Shown: positions 8,601 to 18,379 of the stretch, one piece after another
How positions within the stretch are numbered: the first letter of the stretch is position 1
How the letters are laid out: each line of letters begins with the position of its first letter
Assembly: GCA_018818835.1 (NCBI GenBank)
Contig: JAHIRD010000001.1
Location: forward strand, 1 to 57,069
DNA length: 57,069 nucleotides
Reading direction: 5' to 3'
Source: Pseudomonadota bacterium
Lineage (GTDB): Bacteria > Desulfobacterota > Desulfobacteria > Desulfobacterales > Desulfolunaceae
Made by a program: the position numbers and the translations under genes
Notes under the pieces: model-generated
Databases searched by the model: none
Seen by the model: only the letters and a program-made list of their open reading frames with translations
What the model was told of the DNA's origin: nothing

Positions 8601-9992
8601 ATGAACGGTAAAGGCATCATGGAAAATAGTCTTCCCAAACATGTGAATGACCGAAGGCGTGGAACTCTGACCAAATACACTGTCCTCGCTCTTCTGGTCT
8701 ATCATATCCTCTTCATCGCTGCATACCTTGCCATCGTTTTCGAAGTAGGTCAATACAAATTCATTGATATTTCGTATGTTTACTCTGGAGTTCTATTAAC
8801 AAATTTTATCATCCTTGCCATCATCAGGATCAAAAACCAGATCACCATTCCATTTATTAAGACCATGCTTTATACGCAGATCATGGCCAGTATTTTCTAT
8901 ATAACATGGATGTTCTTTGTAATGGACGACTTACGATATCTCACTCTGATTGCCAGCCTTCTTGCTCTAATTTTTGTATTTATCCAGTCACCTCTGATTA
9001 TTTCATATATCAGCATTATCGTCTTAGCCGCGATGTATCTGATTGTCTCCTATGTCAGTTCCCGCTTCATTGGCCAGCATGAAAATTTCGCAAAAGAAGC
9101 GCTGGTCATTATTGTTTTTATTCCTGTATCTTCGTTTCTCGGGTACATGTGCGGTCTCCTCCAGAAACAACAACGGGAGCTCAAGCAATCCAAGAACAAG
9201 ATCAATGACACCTATCAAGAACTGGAATCCTTCAACCAGAGAATGATGGAAAGTCTCCATTACGCTGAGATGATCCAGAGATCTCTTCTTCCCGGGATTG
9301 ATCGGATGAAAACCGAAAGTCCTGAAAGCCTCATTATCTGGATGCCCAAAGACATTGTGGGTGGTGATATTTTCTACACATGCACCTATCCGGGAAAAAC
9401 CATCGTCGTCCTCATGGACTGCACCGGGCATGGTGTTCCAGGGGCCTTTCTTACCCTCATTGCATACACCGAAGTTCGAAAGATCATTCTTGACGAAAAA
9501 TGCTATGATCCTTCAACAATTCTTAAACGTCTAAATCGGGCCATGAAAAAAGTACTGCACAAACATTCGAAAAAGGAGACAAACGATGGCCTCGATGCAG
9601 CTGTCATTGACGTGGACCACGATAAATGTTCCATACGGTACGCCGGTGCCAATATTCCTGTTTTTATTGTTGGTAAAGACGGGACAACGATAATCAAAGG
9701 GGACAAGCACAGCATCGGCTATCTCAATTCCGACGTAAATTTTCCCTTTAAAAACAGCACCATGGCTCTTAGAAAAGGTGACTGCGTGTATTTAAAATCA
9801 GATGGATATACAGATCAGTTAGGCGGAGAAAAACGGCTTCGGTTCGGGACAAGGCGCTTCCAACAGCTGATTGAAAACATGCATCACTCCCCTTTTTCCT
9901 TTCAACGGAAGGAACTCCTTCAAAGACTCATCAATTACAAAGACAGCAATGAACAGATAGATGATATCACGGTTATCGGGTTCCGCATGTAA
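8601..9992 (+). CDS. Membrane PP2C/SpoIIE-type serine phosphatase
   Basis: The 463-residue protein starts with about six membrane helices (residues 25-200), a short coiled linker (QQRELKQSKNKINDTYQELE) and a SpoIIE/PP2C phosphatase domain from about 225. The metal-binding motifs are visible: IVGGDIFY, LMDCTGHGVPGAF, GLDAAVIDVD, LKSDGYTDQ and NEQIDDITVIGFRM. Such proteins dephosphorylate anti-anti-sigma or response-regulator partners, with a membrane sensor controlling the catalytic domain. No partner kinase or STAS protein is encoded nearby. A second in-frame ATG at 8619 is an alternative start; neither has a strong Shine-Dalgarno sequence. Confidence 0.85.
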   Translation: MNGKGIMENSLPKHVNDRRRGTLTKYTVLALLVYHILFIAAYLAIVFEVGQYKFIDISYVYSGVLLTNFIILAIIRIKNQITIPFIKTMLYTQIMASIFYITWMFFVMDDLRYLTLIASLLALIFVFIQSPLIISYISIIVLAAMYLIVSYVSSRFIGQHENFAKEALVIIVFIPVSSFLGYMCGLLQKQQRELKQSKNKINDTYQELESFNQRMMESLHYAEMIQRSLLPGIDRMKTESPESLIIWMPKDIVGGDIFYTCTYPGKTIVVLMDCTGHGVPGAFLTLIAYTEVRKIILDEKCYDPSTILKRLNRAMKKVLHKHSKKETNDGLDAAVIDVDHDKCSIRYAGANIPVFIVGKDGTTIIKGDKHSIGYLNSDVNFPFKNSTMALRKGDCVYLKSDGYTDQLGGEKRLRFGTRRFQQLIENMHHSPFSFQRKELLQRLINYKDSNEQIDDITVIGFRM

Positions 9993-10049
9993 CACATCCT
10001 TATTTGATGAACTCGCAAAGGGTCTTCGGATGGCTATGGAGACACTGTC

Positions 10050-10772
10050 TTATTTGAATTTTTCCCTGAGGCCCCATAGAGATAAACAAAAAACCAAGGC
10101 AAGCAGGGCTATCTTGGGGGAAGGTTTGAAAGACATTTTTTTAAAACGATCCATAAATTTAAAATTGTCTGAGAATCTGGGGACAAAGACCAGTTCATCG
10201 TCAAGTTGAATATTTTCAACCATCTTGTGAAACAGGTCATAATAACGTGAGGGACTGTCCTTTTCATCAATATAGCATGTCAGACCGATATGCCCATTTT
10301 CCGTGAGAATGAGGGCTGACAGGGCCGTAACCGATTGGGCGTCCGTTTGAATAAACACCATGGTTGAATAAAAAATTTTATTTTCCTCATCATAATGCGC
10401 ATCGTCAATATAAAAATCCTTGATGGGCAAATTCATAGAATATATGACTTTCTGAATAGCTTTTTTTTCTTCGGCCACCATCGTGTCAATATCTTTGACC
10501 TCACTCTCGCTGATGCGCTCTTCATCATTGATCAGAATAAGCATATAGGGGGTATTCTGAAACCACTGTCCCCCAGGCCTTTCCTGAAATCCGTAGTGAT
10601 AAGAAACATCCGGTGAATACTCTTTCAGAGCTTTTCCCGGGATTTGTTCCCATCCAAAGGGCAGATGAATTACAAAACCCTCTTCGGCACTGAACCGATT
10701 GATAAGACTATCTGAAAAAACAGTTGACGGGAAGAGAGTCACCATTAAAAAAAATAACACTATTTTATTCAT
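10050..10772 (-). CDS. Secreted or membrane-anchored protein of unknown function
   Basis: This 240-residue protein begins with MNKIVLFFLMVTLFPSTVF, a clear signal peptide, and ends with a hydrophobic helix (IALLALVFCLSLWGL) plus basic residues, so the middle is probably periplasmic and anchored at the C-terminus. The central part (EEGFVIHLPFGWEQIP ... GHIGLTCYIDE) is mixed alpha/beta and resembles PsbP/DcrB-like or DUF1795-type periplasmic domains, a weak resemblance only. The start at 10772 is preferred over 10784 because GGGGTGG lies just upstream of it. It is divergent from the rhomboid gene, so the two may share control. Confidence 0.55.
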   Translation of the reverse strand: MNKIVLFFLMVTLFPSTVFSDSLINRFSAEEGFVIHLPFGWEQIPGKALKEYSPDVSYHYGFQERPGGQWFQNTPYMLILINDEERISESEVKDIDTMVAEEKKAIQKVIYSMNLPIKDFYIDDAHYDEENKIFYSTMVFIQTDAQSVTALSALILTENGHIGLTCYIDEKDSPSRYYDLFHKMVENIQLDDELVFVPRFSDNFKFMDRFKKMSFKPSPKIALLALVFCLSLWGLREKFK

Positions 10773-10883
10773 TGACCACCCCATATGGCGAATATTTTTT
10801 TATACTATTTCATAGCTTTTATATTCAAATTAAGCTAAAAAAGCAAATATTTGTTCAACTATTTAAAAGGGTGAAAAAGCTAT

Positions 10884-12866
10884 ATGATCATTATCTTTCC
10901 TTTGAGTCATGAGCGCACAAGTGTTAAGCGAATTCCTATAATCACCCTTATTCTGATCATGATAAACGTTCTTCTTTTCGTCGTGACGGCCATCAAGGCA
11001 CCTAAGCCAAAAGAAAGATTCATTGAAATTAGCAATATTTTATATGAATATTACCATGAGCACCCCTATCTTGAAATACCTGAAACAACGCGAAACAAAT
11101 TGTTTTCAGCCCATCCGGAATTATTAAAACGAATCAAAAGCAAAACCCAGCCCCCCCCCCAAGGCTATCAATTTGAGCATGAGCAGACCATGATCAATAA
11201 AGCCATTGATGAGTATGAAGATGCCTACAGCCATGAATTCTACAGAAAATACGGCTATATCCCTGCCCAGGGCGGTTTCTTGACATTACTTTATTCCATG
11301 TTTCTGCATGCCGGTTTTTTTCACCTCTTCTTTAATATGATTTTTTTATTCTTAAGTGGGTATATCTTAGAGGACCACTGGGGCAGGATTATTTATCTTC
11401 TTTTTTACCTATCCGGAGGCATCGTGGCGACCTTATTTCATGGGTACATGTTTCCGGAATCATTCATTCCTCTGGTGGGAGCGTCCGGGGCCATCGCGGC
11501 CTTAATGGGCGCTTTTCTCATCCGTTTTTTCAGGACCCGCATTTATTTTTTTTATTTTATCATCATATTTATTAAAATTTGGACGGGCCGTTTTTTAGCT
11601 CCTGCCTTTATCGTTCTCCCCCTCTGGCTGCTACAACAGGCTGTTTTTGCAATTTTTGATGACGGCTCAGGCGGTGGCGTTGCCTTCTGGGCTCATATCG
11701 GTGGATTTTCTTACGGTTGTTTGTTTGCCCTTTTTATGAAATTTTTCACCATTGAAGAAAAATTTATCGCCCATTCCATTGATAAGAAAATAACAGTGTT
11801 TGATGCTGATTCAACAAATACAGATGAACCCAAAAAAACTCTGTCCCAAAGGATTCAGGAAAATGGTTTTGAACGAAGGGAGCGTGCCAACAACCTTCTT
11901 ACCATGGGTGAAAAGGAAAAAGCTCTGTTTGAATGCAAAAGGGCGTTGGTCCTCCATATAAAGCATAATGAAGGGCAGGACGCCATGGCTTACTATACGG
12001 AAATGAACAGAATTTTCCCCAATCTTTCCCTTAAAAATGACTACCAGATTCAACTGATTGGCATGTATGAAAAATGCAATGAATTTAAACAAGCCGCCAT
12101 GGCTTGCAAGAACCTTATTTACGAATTAAAAGATTCCGGAGATGAGGCGCCCATGATCTATGCTCTTTGCAGCTATGCAAGACTATTACAAGACCATCTG
12201 GGTAAATCCGACATTGCTGAGAAGGTTCTTTCCCAGGCAAAAAAACTCTGCAAGGACAGACCTTTACCCAGCCTGACACATGAACCGACACCTGTTGATC
12301 AAATCCCTGAGCCACAACCGGTCAGATCAGACAACACCCGTGTTGAACCTGAAAAAAAAATGACCGAAACAAATAAACACATCCCTTGGGAAAACATACG
12401 CTTTGTTGAAGAACTTAATCATAATGCTCAACAGGCACTTTTATCCGTAGCTCCATGGATGGTCACCCGGGTATCCAAAGCTGCCCAGGGTCTTTCACTC
12501 GAAGGCTCTTCTGCACAAAACCCCATCGATTACGATGATATATGTTTTATAACAGCCTTCCAGTTTGATTCTGAGACAAACGTTTTTCTGGATATGTTTA
12601 TCAAAGGGGAGAAGAGACCTTACAGATTGAACAGCAGCCGAATTTCCTATCCGGATTTTTTTGAAACGCCCTATGCCAATGTCCAGGAGAACTTCAGACA
12701 TTTTGTCATATATCTCCTTTCAAAACCCCAAAGCATTTACACGGACCGGGAAACATATGATTTTGCCCATCTCAAAAAAATCAGAGTATTCGGAAGTAAT
12801 AACAGGCTTACGGTTTATGAAAAAAGGATATGGTCGCAACTCATCACTCCGGAGCCAGAATTATGA
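10884..12866 (+). CDS. Rhomboid-family intramembrane serine protease with C-terminal cytosolic region
   Basis: The 660-residue protein has a first membrane helix at about 18-37, a long extramembrane insertion (40-130), then the rhomboid core: HLFFN at 147-151, catalytic serine in GASGAIA (S201), catalytic histidine in WAHIGGFSYG (H271). Family members cleave membrane proteins within the bilayer. Residues about 300-660 form a soluble region with TPR-like helices (AMYAL, SYARLLQDHLG) and a C-terminal segment of unknown fold. A run of ten C at 11151-11160 encodes three prolines in the insertion; slippage there would truncate the protein before the active site. It is divergent from the 10772 gene. 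Confidence 0.85.
   Translation: MIIIFPLSHERTSVKRIPIITLILIMINVLLFVVTAIKAPKPKERFIEISNILYEYYHEHPYLEIPETTRNKLFSAHPELLKRIKSKTQPPPQGYQFEHEQTMINKAIDEYEDAYSHEFYRKYGYIPAQGGFLTLLYSMFLHAGFFHLFFNMIFLFLSGYILEDHWGRIIYLLFYLSGGIVATLFHGYMFPESFIPLVGASGAIAALMGAFLIRFFRTRIYFFYFIIIFIKIWTGRFLAPAFIVLPLWLLQQAVFAIFDDGSGGGVAFWAHIGGFSYGCLFALFMKFFTIEEKFIAHSIDKKITVFDADSTNTDEPKKTLSQRIQENGFERRERANNLLTMGEKEKALFECKRALVLHIKHNEGQDAMAYYTEMNRIFPNLSLKNDYQIQLIGMYEKCNEFKQAAMACKNLIYELKDSGDEAPMIYALCSYARLLQDHLGKSDIAEKVLSQAKKLCKDRPLPSLTHEPTPVDQIPEPQPVRSDNTRVEPEKKMTETNKHIPWENIRFVEELNHNAQQALLSVAPWMVTRVSKAAQGLSLEGSSAQNPIDYDDICFITAFQFDSETNVFLDMFIKGEKRPYRLNSSRISYPDFFETPYANVQENFRHFVIYLLSKPQSIYTDRETYDFAHLKKIRVFGSNNRLTVYEKRIWSQLITPEPEL
11151..11160 (+). 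repeat. Ten-base poly-C tract inside the rhomboid gene
   Basis: Ten consecutive C follow CAG and encode part of TQPPPQ near residue 90. Such tracts are prone to slipped-strand mispairing; whether this one varies is not known. Confidence 0.8.
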
Positions 12867-12882
12867 CCATCACTCTATTGAA

Positions 12883-13566
12883 TCAAAATAATTCTTGAAC
12901 CGCCCGTTCGCGGAATATGGGATCTTTTGCTCTTTTTTCAAGTCCTTTGAGTGTTTTATAGGGAATGGATGCCGTCTGTATTTCCACAAGACGGCGTGGA
13001 AAAGGCAAGCCAGGGTCAACAACCATGGAGTAGCATACGTGGGTATGATTCCTGTCAACAAATGTAAACTGATACCTCGAGTAAAATTTCTTCAGCCGTT
13101 TGGTCCCTTCGGCAACAGGAACTCCGCTGTCATCTCTGCTGATCAGTTCCACAGTCACCACATCATCCTTCCAGAAGATCTGTGACACAACTTCAATGAT
13201 AAAATCCCTGTTCTTAATCGGCCAGATGGAATCCCATATGACATGGACAAGATAATGCCCGTCGAGACGATCTTTCCCAAGGGTTTTCAAATTCCGGGAC
13301 AAAATGCAATCCGGCAACCAGGAAGCAAACCCGTCAACATCCAGAAGCACCTCCATGAGCACCTCAAGGGGTTGATCAATCACTGTTTCGGCTTTAAAGG
13401 TTCGATATCGGGACTCGGGGGTCTCACTCACGAAAATTTTTATATCCCCCTTTTTTTTAACGTAATCCCAGTTATAATCATTTTCAGTGAATGAGACTTC
13501 TCTCGCATATAAGGTCCCTGCCGACAAAATAAGGATACACAGGGCATACACTGGATATTTCAACAT
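12883..13566 (-). CDS. START/SRPBCC-domain exported protein
   Basis: The 227-residue protein has a signal peptide (LKYPVYALCILILSAGTLYA) and a START-like fold: ISVSE-like strand, ETVIDQPLEVLMEVLLDVDG, WLPDCILSRNL, VIWDSIWPIKNRDFIIEVVS, and the long C-terminal helix EIQTASIPYKTLKGLEKRA. START domains form a hydrophobic pocket for lipids or sterols. Bacterial members next to envelope genes are usually periplasmic proteins of unknown ligand. It is convergent with the rhomboid gene, with only 16 bases between the stop codons, and no terminator is visible there. Confidence 0.75.
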   Translation of the reverse strand: MLKYPVYALCILILSAGTLYAREVSFTENDYNWDYVKKKGDIKIFVSETPESRYRTFKAETVIDQPLEVLMEVLLDVDGFASWLPDCILSRNLKTLGKDRLDGHYLVHVIWDSIWPIKNRDFIIEVVSQIFWKDDVVTVELISRDDSGVPVAEGTKRLKKFYSRYQFTFVDRNHTHVCYSMVVDPGLPFPRRLVEIQTASIPYKTLKGLEKRAKDPIFRERAVQELF

Positions 13567-14060
13567 GGCATAATACTCCCGGGTATTTGGTTTATAAATC
13601 CCTGATCACCAAGTCAGGGTGTTCATTTGGCAGCGCAATTGCACAATTATAAAATTATAAAACATTGTTCTTATTCATTGACGACTTATCAAATCAAAGA
13701 GCATGAATCCACCCCTGAGCATCCAAAATCGTAATTTTTACGTTTATTTTACAATAGTAAAATTATATGAAAAAAAGCCCTTATGGATTGATGACTTTAA
13801 AGTCTTATTTTGATGGCTTGTAAAATCATTGAGATCCAGTTTAATGTGAATCGTCATCATAACGTGATAAGATCTTTATTCAAGGCATAGTCCATACCCC
13901 GAACACACGTTGTCTTTGTTGCCTTCACATGTTTTTCGTTGAACCTTTATCCTGTTTATAATAGTATGTTTTTATTAACATATGGCAAAAAGTCACTGGC
14001 AGTGTCTTGGGGGGAACAGAATCTATTCACATCCATTGAACGGGATCATGGGGGGAAGCC
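13567..14060. other. Intergenic region with a consensus -10 box
   Basis: About 490 AT-rich bases divide two divergent genes. TATAAT at 13957-13962 is a perfect -10 box for the GAF-HD-GYP gene, but no good -35 lies 16-18 bases upstream (TTGAAC at 13939 is only 12 bases away). No ORF or RNA gene is supported. Confidence 0.4.
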
Positions 14061-15308
14061 ATGCTGAATGACAATGAAAAACTTAAAAGCCTGACTCGCC
14101 TCGGGATTGAGCTGAACCAGATTCACGATCTGGACATTCTCATGGAACACATCCTTTCTCGTGCCAGGGATTTTGTGGGTGCCAATGCCGGCTCTATTTA
14201 TATAAAGGAAGGGAACGAACTGGAATTTTCTTACACCCAGAACGATACTCTCCAAAGCCGTATGCCTCCGGGACGAAAACTGATTTATTCCATCTTTACT
14301 ATTCCCATCAATGAAACCAGCATGGCAGGCTATGTGGCTGAAACCGGGCAGCACCTGAATGTTCCCGATGTCTATGCCATGAAAGACAGCCTCCCTTATA
14401 AATTCAACAAAATCTTTGATGTGGCATCCGATTACAGAACCAAGTCAGTCCTCACCATGCCCCTAAAAAATGCCAGAGAAAAAGTGATCGGAATCCTCCA
14501 GATCATCAATGCCCAGGATGACATGGGCAGAATACGAGCCTTTACAAAAACAGATGAAGACATCATGCTTCATTTTGCAAGCATTGCCGTTGTTGCCCTT
14601 GAAAGGGCCCAGATGACCCGCGCCATCTTGCTTCGAATGATACGGATGGCAGAACTGAGAGATCCCAAGGAAACCGGCGCCCACGTCAACCGTGTGGCAG
14701 GCTATTCTGTGGAAATCTATGAACGATGGGCCAGGAAAAACGGTGTGTCCTCAGATGAAATCGACAGAAACCGAGACTCCCTTCGCATGGCTGCCATGCT
14801 TCACGATGTGGGGAAAGTGGCCATCAGTGACCTGATTTTAAAAAAGCCCGGTCGCTTTGAACCCGAAGAATTTGAAATCATGAAAACCCACACCGTTCAC
14901 GGAGCCCGTCTCTTTGGAGTGGGTGGCTCCGACTACGAAGACGCTGCCAGATTGGTTGCCTTTTCACATCACGAGCGGTGGGACGGCAAAGGCTATCCCG
15001 GCCATGTGGATATCATGACTGGCCAGCCCATGGAGGGACATATCCTTGAAAATGGGCAGGCCCGGGGTAAAAAAGGCGATGAAATCCCATTTTTCGGACG
15101 CATCGTTGCCTTGGCGGATGTGTATGATGCCTTGTGTTCAGCCCGAGTCTACAAAGACGCATGGAAAGAATCCGATGTCCTTGACCTTATCGAAAAAGAA
15201 TCAGGTGCCCAGTTCGATCCTGAGGTTGTGGAAATTTTTTTCGAAGCCCAGGATGTGATCAAATCCATTCAAGAACGTTATGCCAACGCCACGAACGATG
15301 AATTCTGA
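14061..15308 (+). CDS. GAF-HD-GYP protein, probable cyclic di-GMP phosphodiesterase
   Basis: The 415-residue protein has an N-terminal GAF sensor domain (about 15-180, GANAGSIYIKEG, IPINETSMAGYVAETG, VIGILQIIN) and a C-terminal HD-GYP domain. The catalytic HD is in AAMLHDVGKVAISD (H248, D249), with HTVHGARLF, FSHHERWDGKGYPG (GYP at 311-313) and ALADVYDALCS. These residues match active family members that hydrolyse cyclic di-GMP to GMP or pGpG. No transmembrane helix is present, so it is cytosolic and the GAF domain probably senses a small ligand. GGGGGGAAG precedes the ATG. Its stop codon overlaps the first bases of a dispersed repeat. Confidence 0.92.
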   Translation: MLNDNEKLKSLTRLGIELNQIHDLDILMEHILSRARDFVGANAGSIYIKEGNELEFSYTQNDTLQSRMPPGRKLIYSIFTIPINETSMAGYVAETGQHLNVPDVYAMKDSLPYKFNKIFDVASDYRTKSVLTMPLKNAREKVIGILQIINAQDDMGRIRAFTKTDEDIMLHFASIAVVALERAQMTRAILLRMIRMAELRDPKETGAHVNRVAGYSVEIYERWARKNGVSSDEIDRNRDSLRMAAMLHDVGKVAISDLILKKPGRFEPEEFEIMKTHTVHGARLFGVGGSDYEDAARLVAFSHHERWDGKGYPGHVDIMTGQPMEGHILENGQARGKKGDEIPFFGRIVALADVYDALCSARVYKDAWKESDVLDLIEKESGAQFDPEVVEIFFEAQDVIKSIQERYANATNDEF

Positions 15309-15520
15309 TGGCGTCGTAAAACGTCCCATATCGGCGGAAGTACCTCGCCAACCAACAGCTGGAGGCGACGCATAAAACTGCCCGCCTCAGCTTGGCGTTT
15401 TAGTGTTTGGCCGGACCTGCGACATACGTTTGTGTCTGCACCGTAACCCCTTCCAAACACTATGCCTTGCCTATGGACCTATTTCCATAGCCATCCGTTG
15501 ACGTTTTACGAGCTCATCAT
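15306..15520. repeat. Dispersed intergenic repeat with terminal inverted repeats, copy 1
   Basis: The 215-base element starts GGCGTCGTAAAACGTC and ends GACGTTTTACGAGCTC, so its ends are inverted repeats sharing TCGTAAAACGTC. It also contains TAGTGTTTGGCCGGAC and a TATGCCTTGCCTA...CATAGCCATCCGT tract. The same tracts occur at 27671 and, in part, at 29944. It holds no ORF. It resembles a MITE or other non-autonomous element. Confidence 0.8.
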
Positions 15521-15634
15521 TTCTAATGATCATGACATGGGTCCTTCCCGGGTTTCTTACATGATATAAATCCTTCCATAGTCATAACCTCAGAGGCCCT
15601 GTAAACCCAGGTCAACACGCAGAACACAGAAAAA

Positions 15635-16190
<556 letters not shown>

Positions 16191-16235
16191 TGATGCTGTG
16201 ATTGACAATCATTTATTTTTGAAAAGGATAAAGAA

Positions 16236-17570
16236 ATGAAATATATACTTATGACACTTTTCGCAGTCGTGATGGCTGCTGCAGGCGCCTGGGCCGGAGA
16301 TGAGGCCCCCACAGTTCTTTCAAACAAAGAAGCCATTGATCTGGTTCAGACCCACGCCAACTATTTGTGGACCCTTGTTGCAGCCAGCCTGGTCTTTTTC
16401 ATGCAGGCCGGTTTCGCTCTGGTTGAAGCCGGATTTACCCGGGCAAAAAACCTGATCAATATCATGATGAAAAACCTCATGGACTTTTCCATGGGTAGCA
16501 TCGCGTACTGGGCCATTGGTTTTGGCCTTATGTTCGGTGCCAGTAAAACAGGATGGTTTGGAACCACGGGGTTTTTCCTAAGTGATTTCACACCTGATGG
16601 AGACCCCTGGGTTCTGGCCTTCTGGATGTTCCAGGTTGTGTTTGCGGCCACGGCATCCACCATTGTTTCAGGTGCCATGGCAGAGAGAACCCGGTTTGTG
16701 GGCTACCTGATTTACAGTGTCTTCATCAGTGCTATTATCTATCCGATAATCGGGAGCTGGGCATGGGGAAGCCTTTTCAATGGCAGCGGCTGGTTAGAAG
16801 GCCTTGGTTTCATAGACTTTGCTGGCTCAACCGTGGTTCACTCCACAGGCGGATGGGCTGCCCTTGCAGGTGCCATGGTCCTTGGCCCACGTCTGGGCAA
16901 ATACGCCAAAGATGGGACAATCAGGCCCATTCTTGGCCACAACATCGGATTTGCAGCATTGGGTGTATTCATTCTCTGGCTGGGATGGTTCGGGTTTAAC
17001 CCGGGTTCCACCACCACTGCAGACAAAAGCATTGCCATGATCTTTGTCAACACCAACCTGGCTGCCGCGGCAGGATCCATCGCAGCCATGTTCCTGTCCT
17101 GGATTAAATTTGGTAAGCCCGAAGTGGGCATGACCCTAAACGGAGCCCTGGCAGGACTGGTAGGCATCACCGCCGGTTGCGCCAACGTAAGCCCAACCAG
17201 CTCTATCATCATCGGACTCATAGCAGGTATCCTGGTTGTCTTCTCGGTTATGTTCTTTGATAAAATCAGAATTGATGACCCGGTTGGCGCTGTGTCCGTT
17301 CATGGTGTCTGCGGAGCCTGGGGCACCCTAGCTGCCGGTATTTTCAACATGGGTGGAACAAGCGGAAAAATGATCGGTGTCCAGCTGATCGGTATGGGAG
17401 CAGATTTTATCTGGGTGTTCACAACCTGCTTTATCATGTTCAAGATCATTGATAAAACCATCGGTCTCCGCGTCACAGCTGAAGAGGAAATCGCAGGGCT
17501 TGACGTCACAGAACACGGCGGAACAGCTTACCCTGATTTCGAAGTATCATCAGCTTATTCACAGTCATAG
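16236..17570 (+). CDS. amtB: AmtB ammonium transporter
   Basis: The 444-residue membrane protein has a signal peptide (LMTLFAVVMAAAGAWA) and eleven membrane helices typical of Amt/Rh channels. Signatures are visible: FALVEAGFTRAKN, the twin pore histidines in VVHSTGGWAAL (H202) and VSVHGVCGAWGTL (H356), and GWFGFNPGS. It admits ammonium under nitrogen limitation, with gating by the adjacent PII protein. AAGGA lies upstream of the ATG. Expression is inferred to come from the sigma-54 promoter before glnB. Confidence 0.95.
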   Translation: MKYILMTLFAVVMAAAGAWAGDEAPTVLSNKEAIDLVQTHANYLWTLVAASLVFFMQAGFALVEAGFTRAKNLINIMMKNLMDFSMGSIAYWAIGFGLMFGASKTGWFGTTGFFLSDFTPDGDPWVLAFWMFQVVFAATASTIVSGAMAERTRFVGYLIYSVFISAIIYPIIGSWAWGSLFNGSGWLEGLGFIDFAGSTVVHSTGGWAALAGAMVLGPRLGKYAKDGTIRPILGHNIGFAALGVFILWLGWFGFNPGSTTTADKSIAMIFVNTNLAAAAGSIAAMFLSWIKFGKPEVGMTLNGALAGLVGITAGCANVSPTSSIIIGLIAGILVVFSVMFFDKIRIDDPVGAVSVHGVCGAWGTLAAGIFNMGGTSGKMIGVQLIGMGADFIWVFTTCFIMFKIIDKTIGLRVTAEEEIAGLDVTEHGGTAYPDFEVSSAYSQS

Positions 17571-17582
17571 CAAAAGACAAAA

Positions 17583-17653
17583 TTTGCCGGATCAAGGGAT
17601 GTTACAAAAAATATCACCTGCCTCATTGACATAAACAGCCTTGGTCCGGCAAA
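17583..17653. repeat. Inverted repeat downstream of amtB
   Basis: TTTGCCGGATCAAGG (17583-17597) and CCTTGGTCCGGCAAA (17639-17653) pair at 14 of 15 positions around a 41-base loop. It begins a few bases after the amtB stop and may stabilise or end that transcript, although no U-run follows. Confidence 0.55.
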
Positions 17654-17662
17654 CATTATCGT

Positions 17663-17706
17663 CTTCCATGGACAACTCGCCCCCAAAGCGAGTCTGTTCA
17701 TGGAAG
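17663..17706. terminator. Long hairpin between amtB and the SET gene
   Basis: CTTCCATGGACAACTCGC pairs with GCGAGTCTGTTCATGGAAG around a CCCCAAA loop, giving a stem of roughly 18 pairs with one bulge and one mismatch. It lacks a U-tract, so it may be a factor-dependent terminator, an RNA-stabilising structure or a protein site. Confidence 0.5.
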
Positions 17707-17819
17707 AAATATCACAAATAATTCAAAATTCTTAGCCGCCAATCCATACCTTTTCACTTGACAATCAGAAATCAGACACCACTTTTATAAGAACTTATCA
17801 CCTTTAACGGGAGTTTTTA

Positions 17820-18317
17820 ATGTCGATCAATCCCTGTGAATTAGAAAAAAATATCGGTTACCCTTCCCGCGCTTCATTCGTGGTAAAAAAACAGGACAAT
17901 GAGTTGGGTGCCGGTGTCTATACAAAAAAAACGATCAGCCGAGGCAGTCTGGTGGCACGATTTTCGGGAACCATCGTCGAGAAGGTAGTCCAGCACTCCC
18001 TCCAGATCAATCCCACAAGCCATCTTCATGACCCCCATTTTGCGGGGCTGCTTCTCCATTCGTGCAGCCCCAATGTCATGCTGGACATGCAGGGCCTGAC
18101 CATCTGGGCCATAAAAGACATTGAGTCTGGTGAGGCCTTGACCATGGACTATGCCAGCACCGAAGATTTCCTGTTCAAGCAGTTCAAATGCCTGTGCCAG
18201 TCTGACAATTGCCGTCACTGGATCAGTGGCCGCAAGGAAAAAGTCAACGAAGAGGGGAAAGCGTATCTGAAATCCATTCAGGAAAAATCCCTGCTCAGGA
18301 TCAGAAAAACAGGTTAA
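17820..18317 (+). CDS. SET-domain protein
   Basis: The 165-residue protein has a compact SET fold: GAGVYTKKTISRGSLVARFSG, HSCSPNVMLD (H80-N85, the NHSCxPN-like motif without the leading Asn), EALTMDYAST (catalytic-type Tyr near 111) and a post-SET cysteine set CLCQSDNCR (C124, C126, C131). SET proteins transfer methyl groups from SAM to lysines. Bacterial members of this short type are common but their substrates are mostly unknown. GGGAG precedes the ATG. It is 62 bases upstream of the decarboxylase-like gene on the same strand and may be co-expressed with it. Confidence 0.8.
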   Translation: MSINPCELEKNIGYPSRASFVVKKQDNELGAGVYTKKTISRGSLVARFSGTIVEKVVQHSLQINPTSHLHDPHFAGLLLHSCSPNVMLDMQGLTIWAIKDIESGEALTMDYASTEDFLFKQFKCLCQSDNCRHWISGRKEKVNEEGKAYLKSIQEKSLLRIRKTG

Positions 18318-18379
18318 ACCTGGTCGTTTTATCGTATATATGCAATACATTCATCAATCGGGTCGAAAAAAGGATGGCC

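Noticed and set aside
8447-8680. 77-codon minus-strand frame across the phosphatase start
   Set aside because: No recognised family, and it overlaps the membrane phosphatase coding start.
13990-14020. Possible sigma-54 site before the GAF-HD-GYP gene (TGGCAGTGTCTTGG)
   Set aside because: The -12 element lacks the required GC at the right spacing.
18209-18379. Longer N-terminus for the LysA-like protein
   Set aside because: It would overlap the SET gene; a good ribosome-binding site points to 18380.
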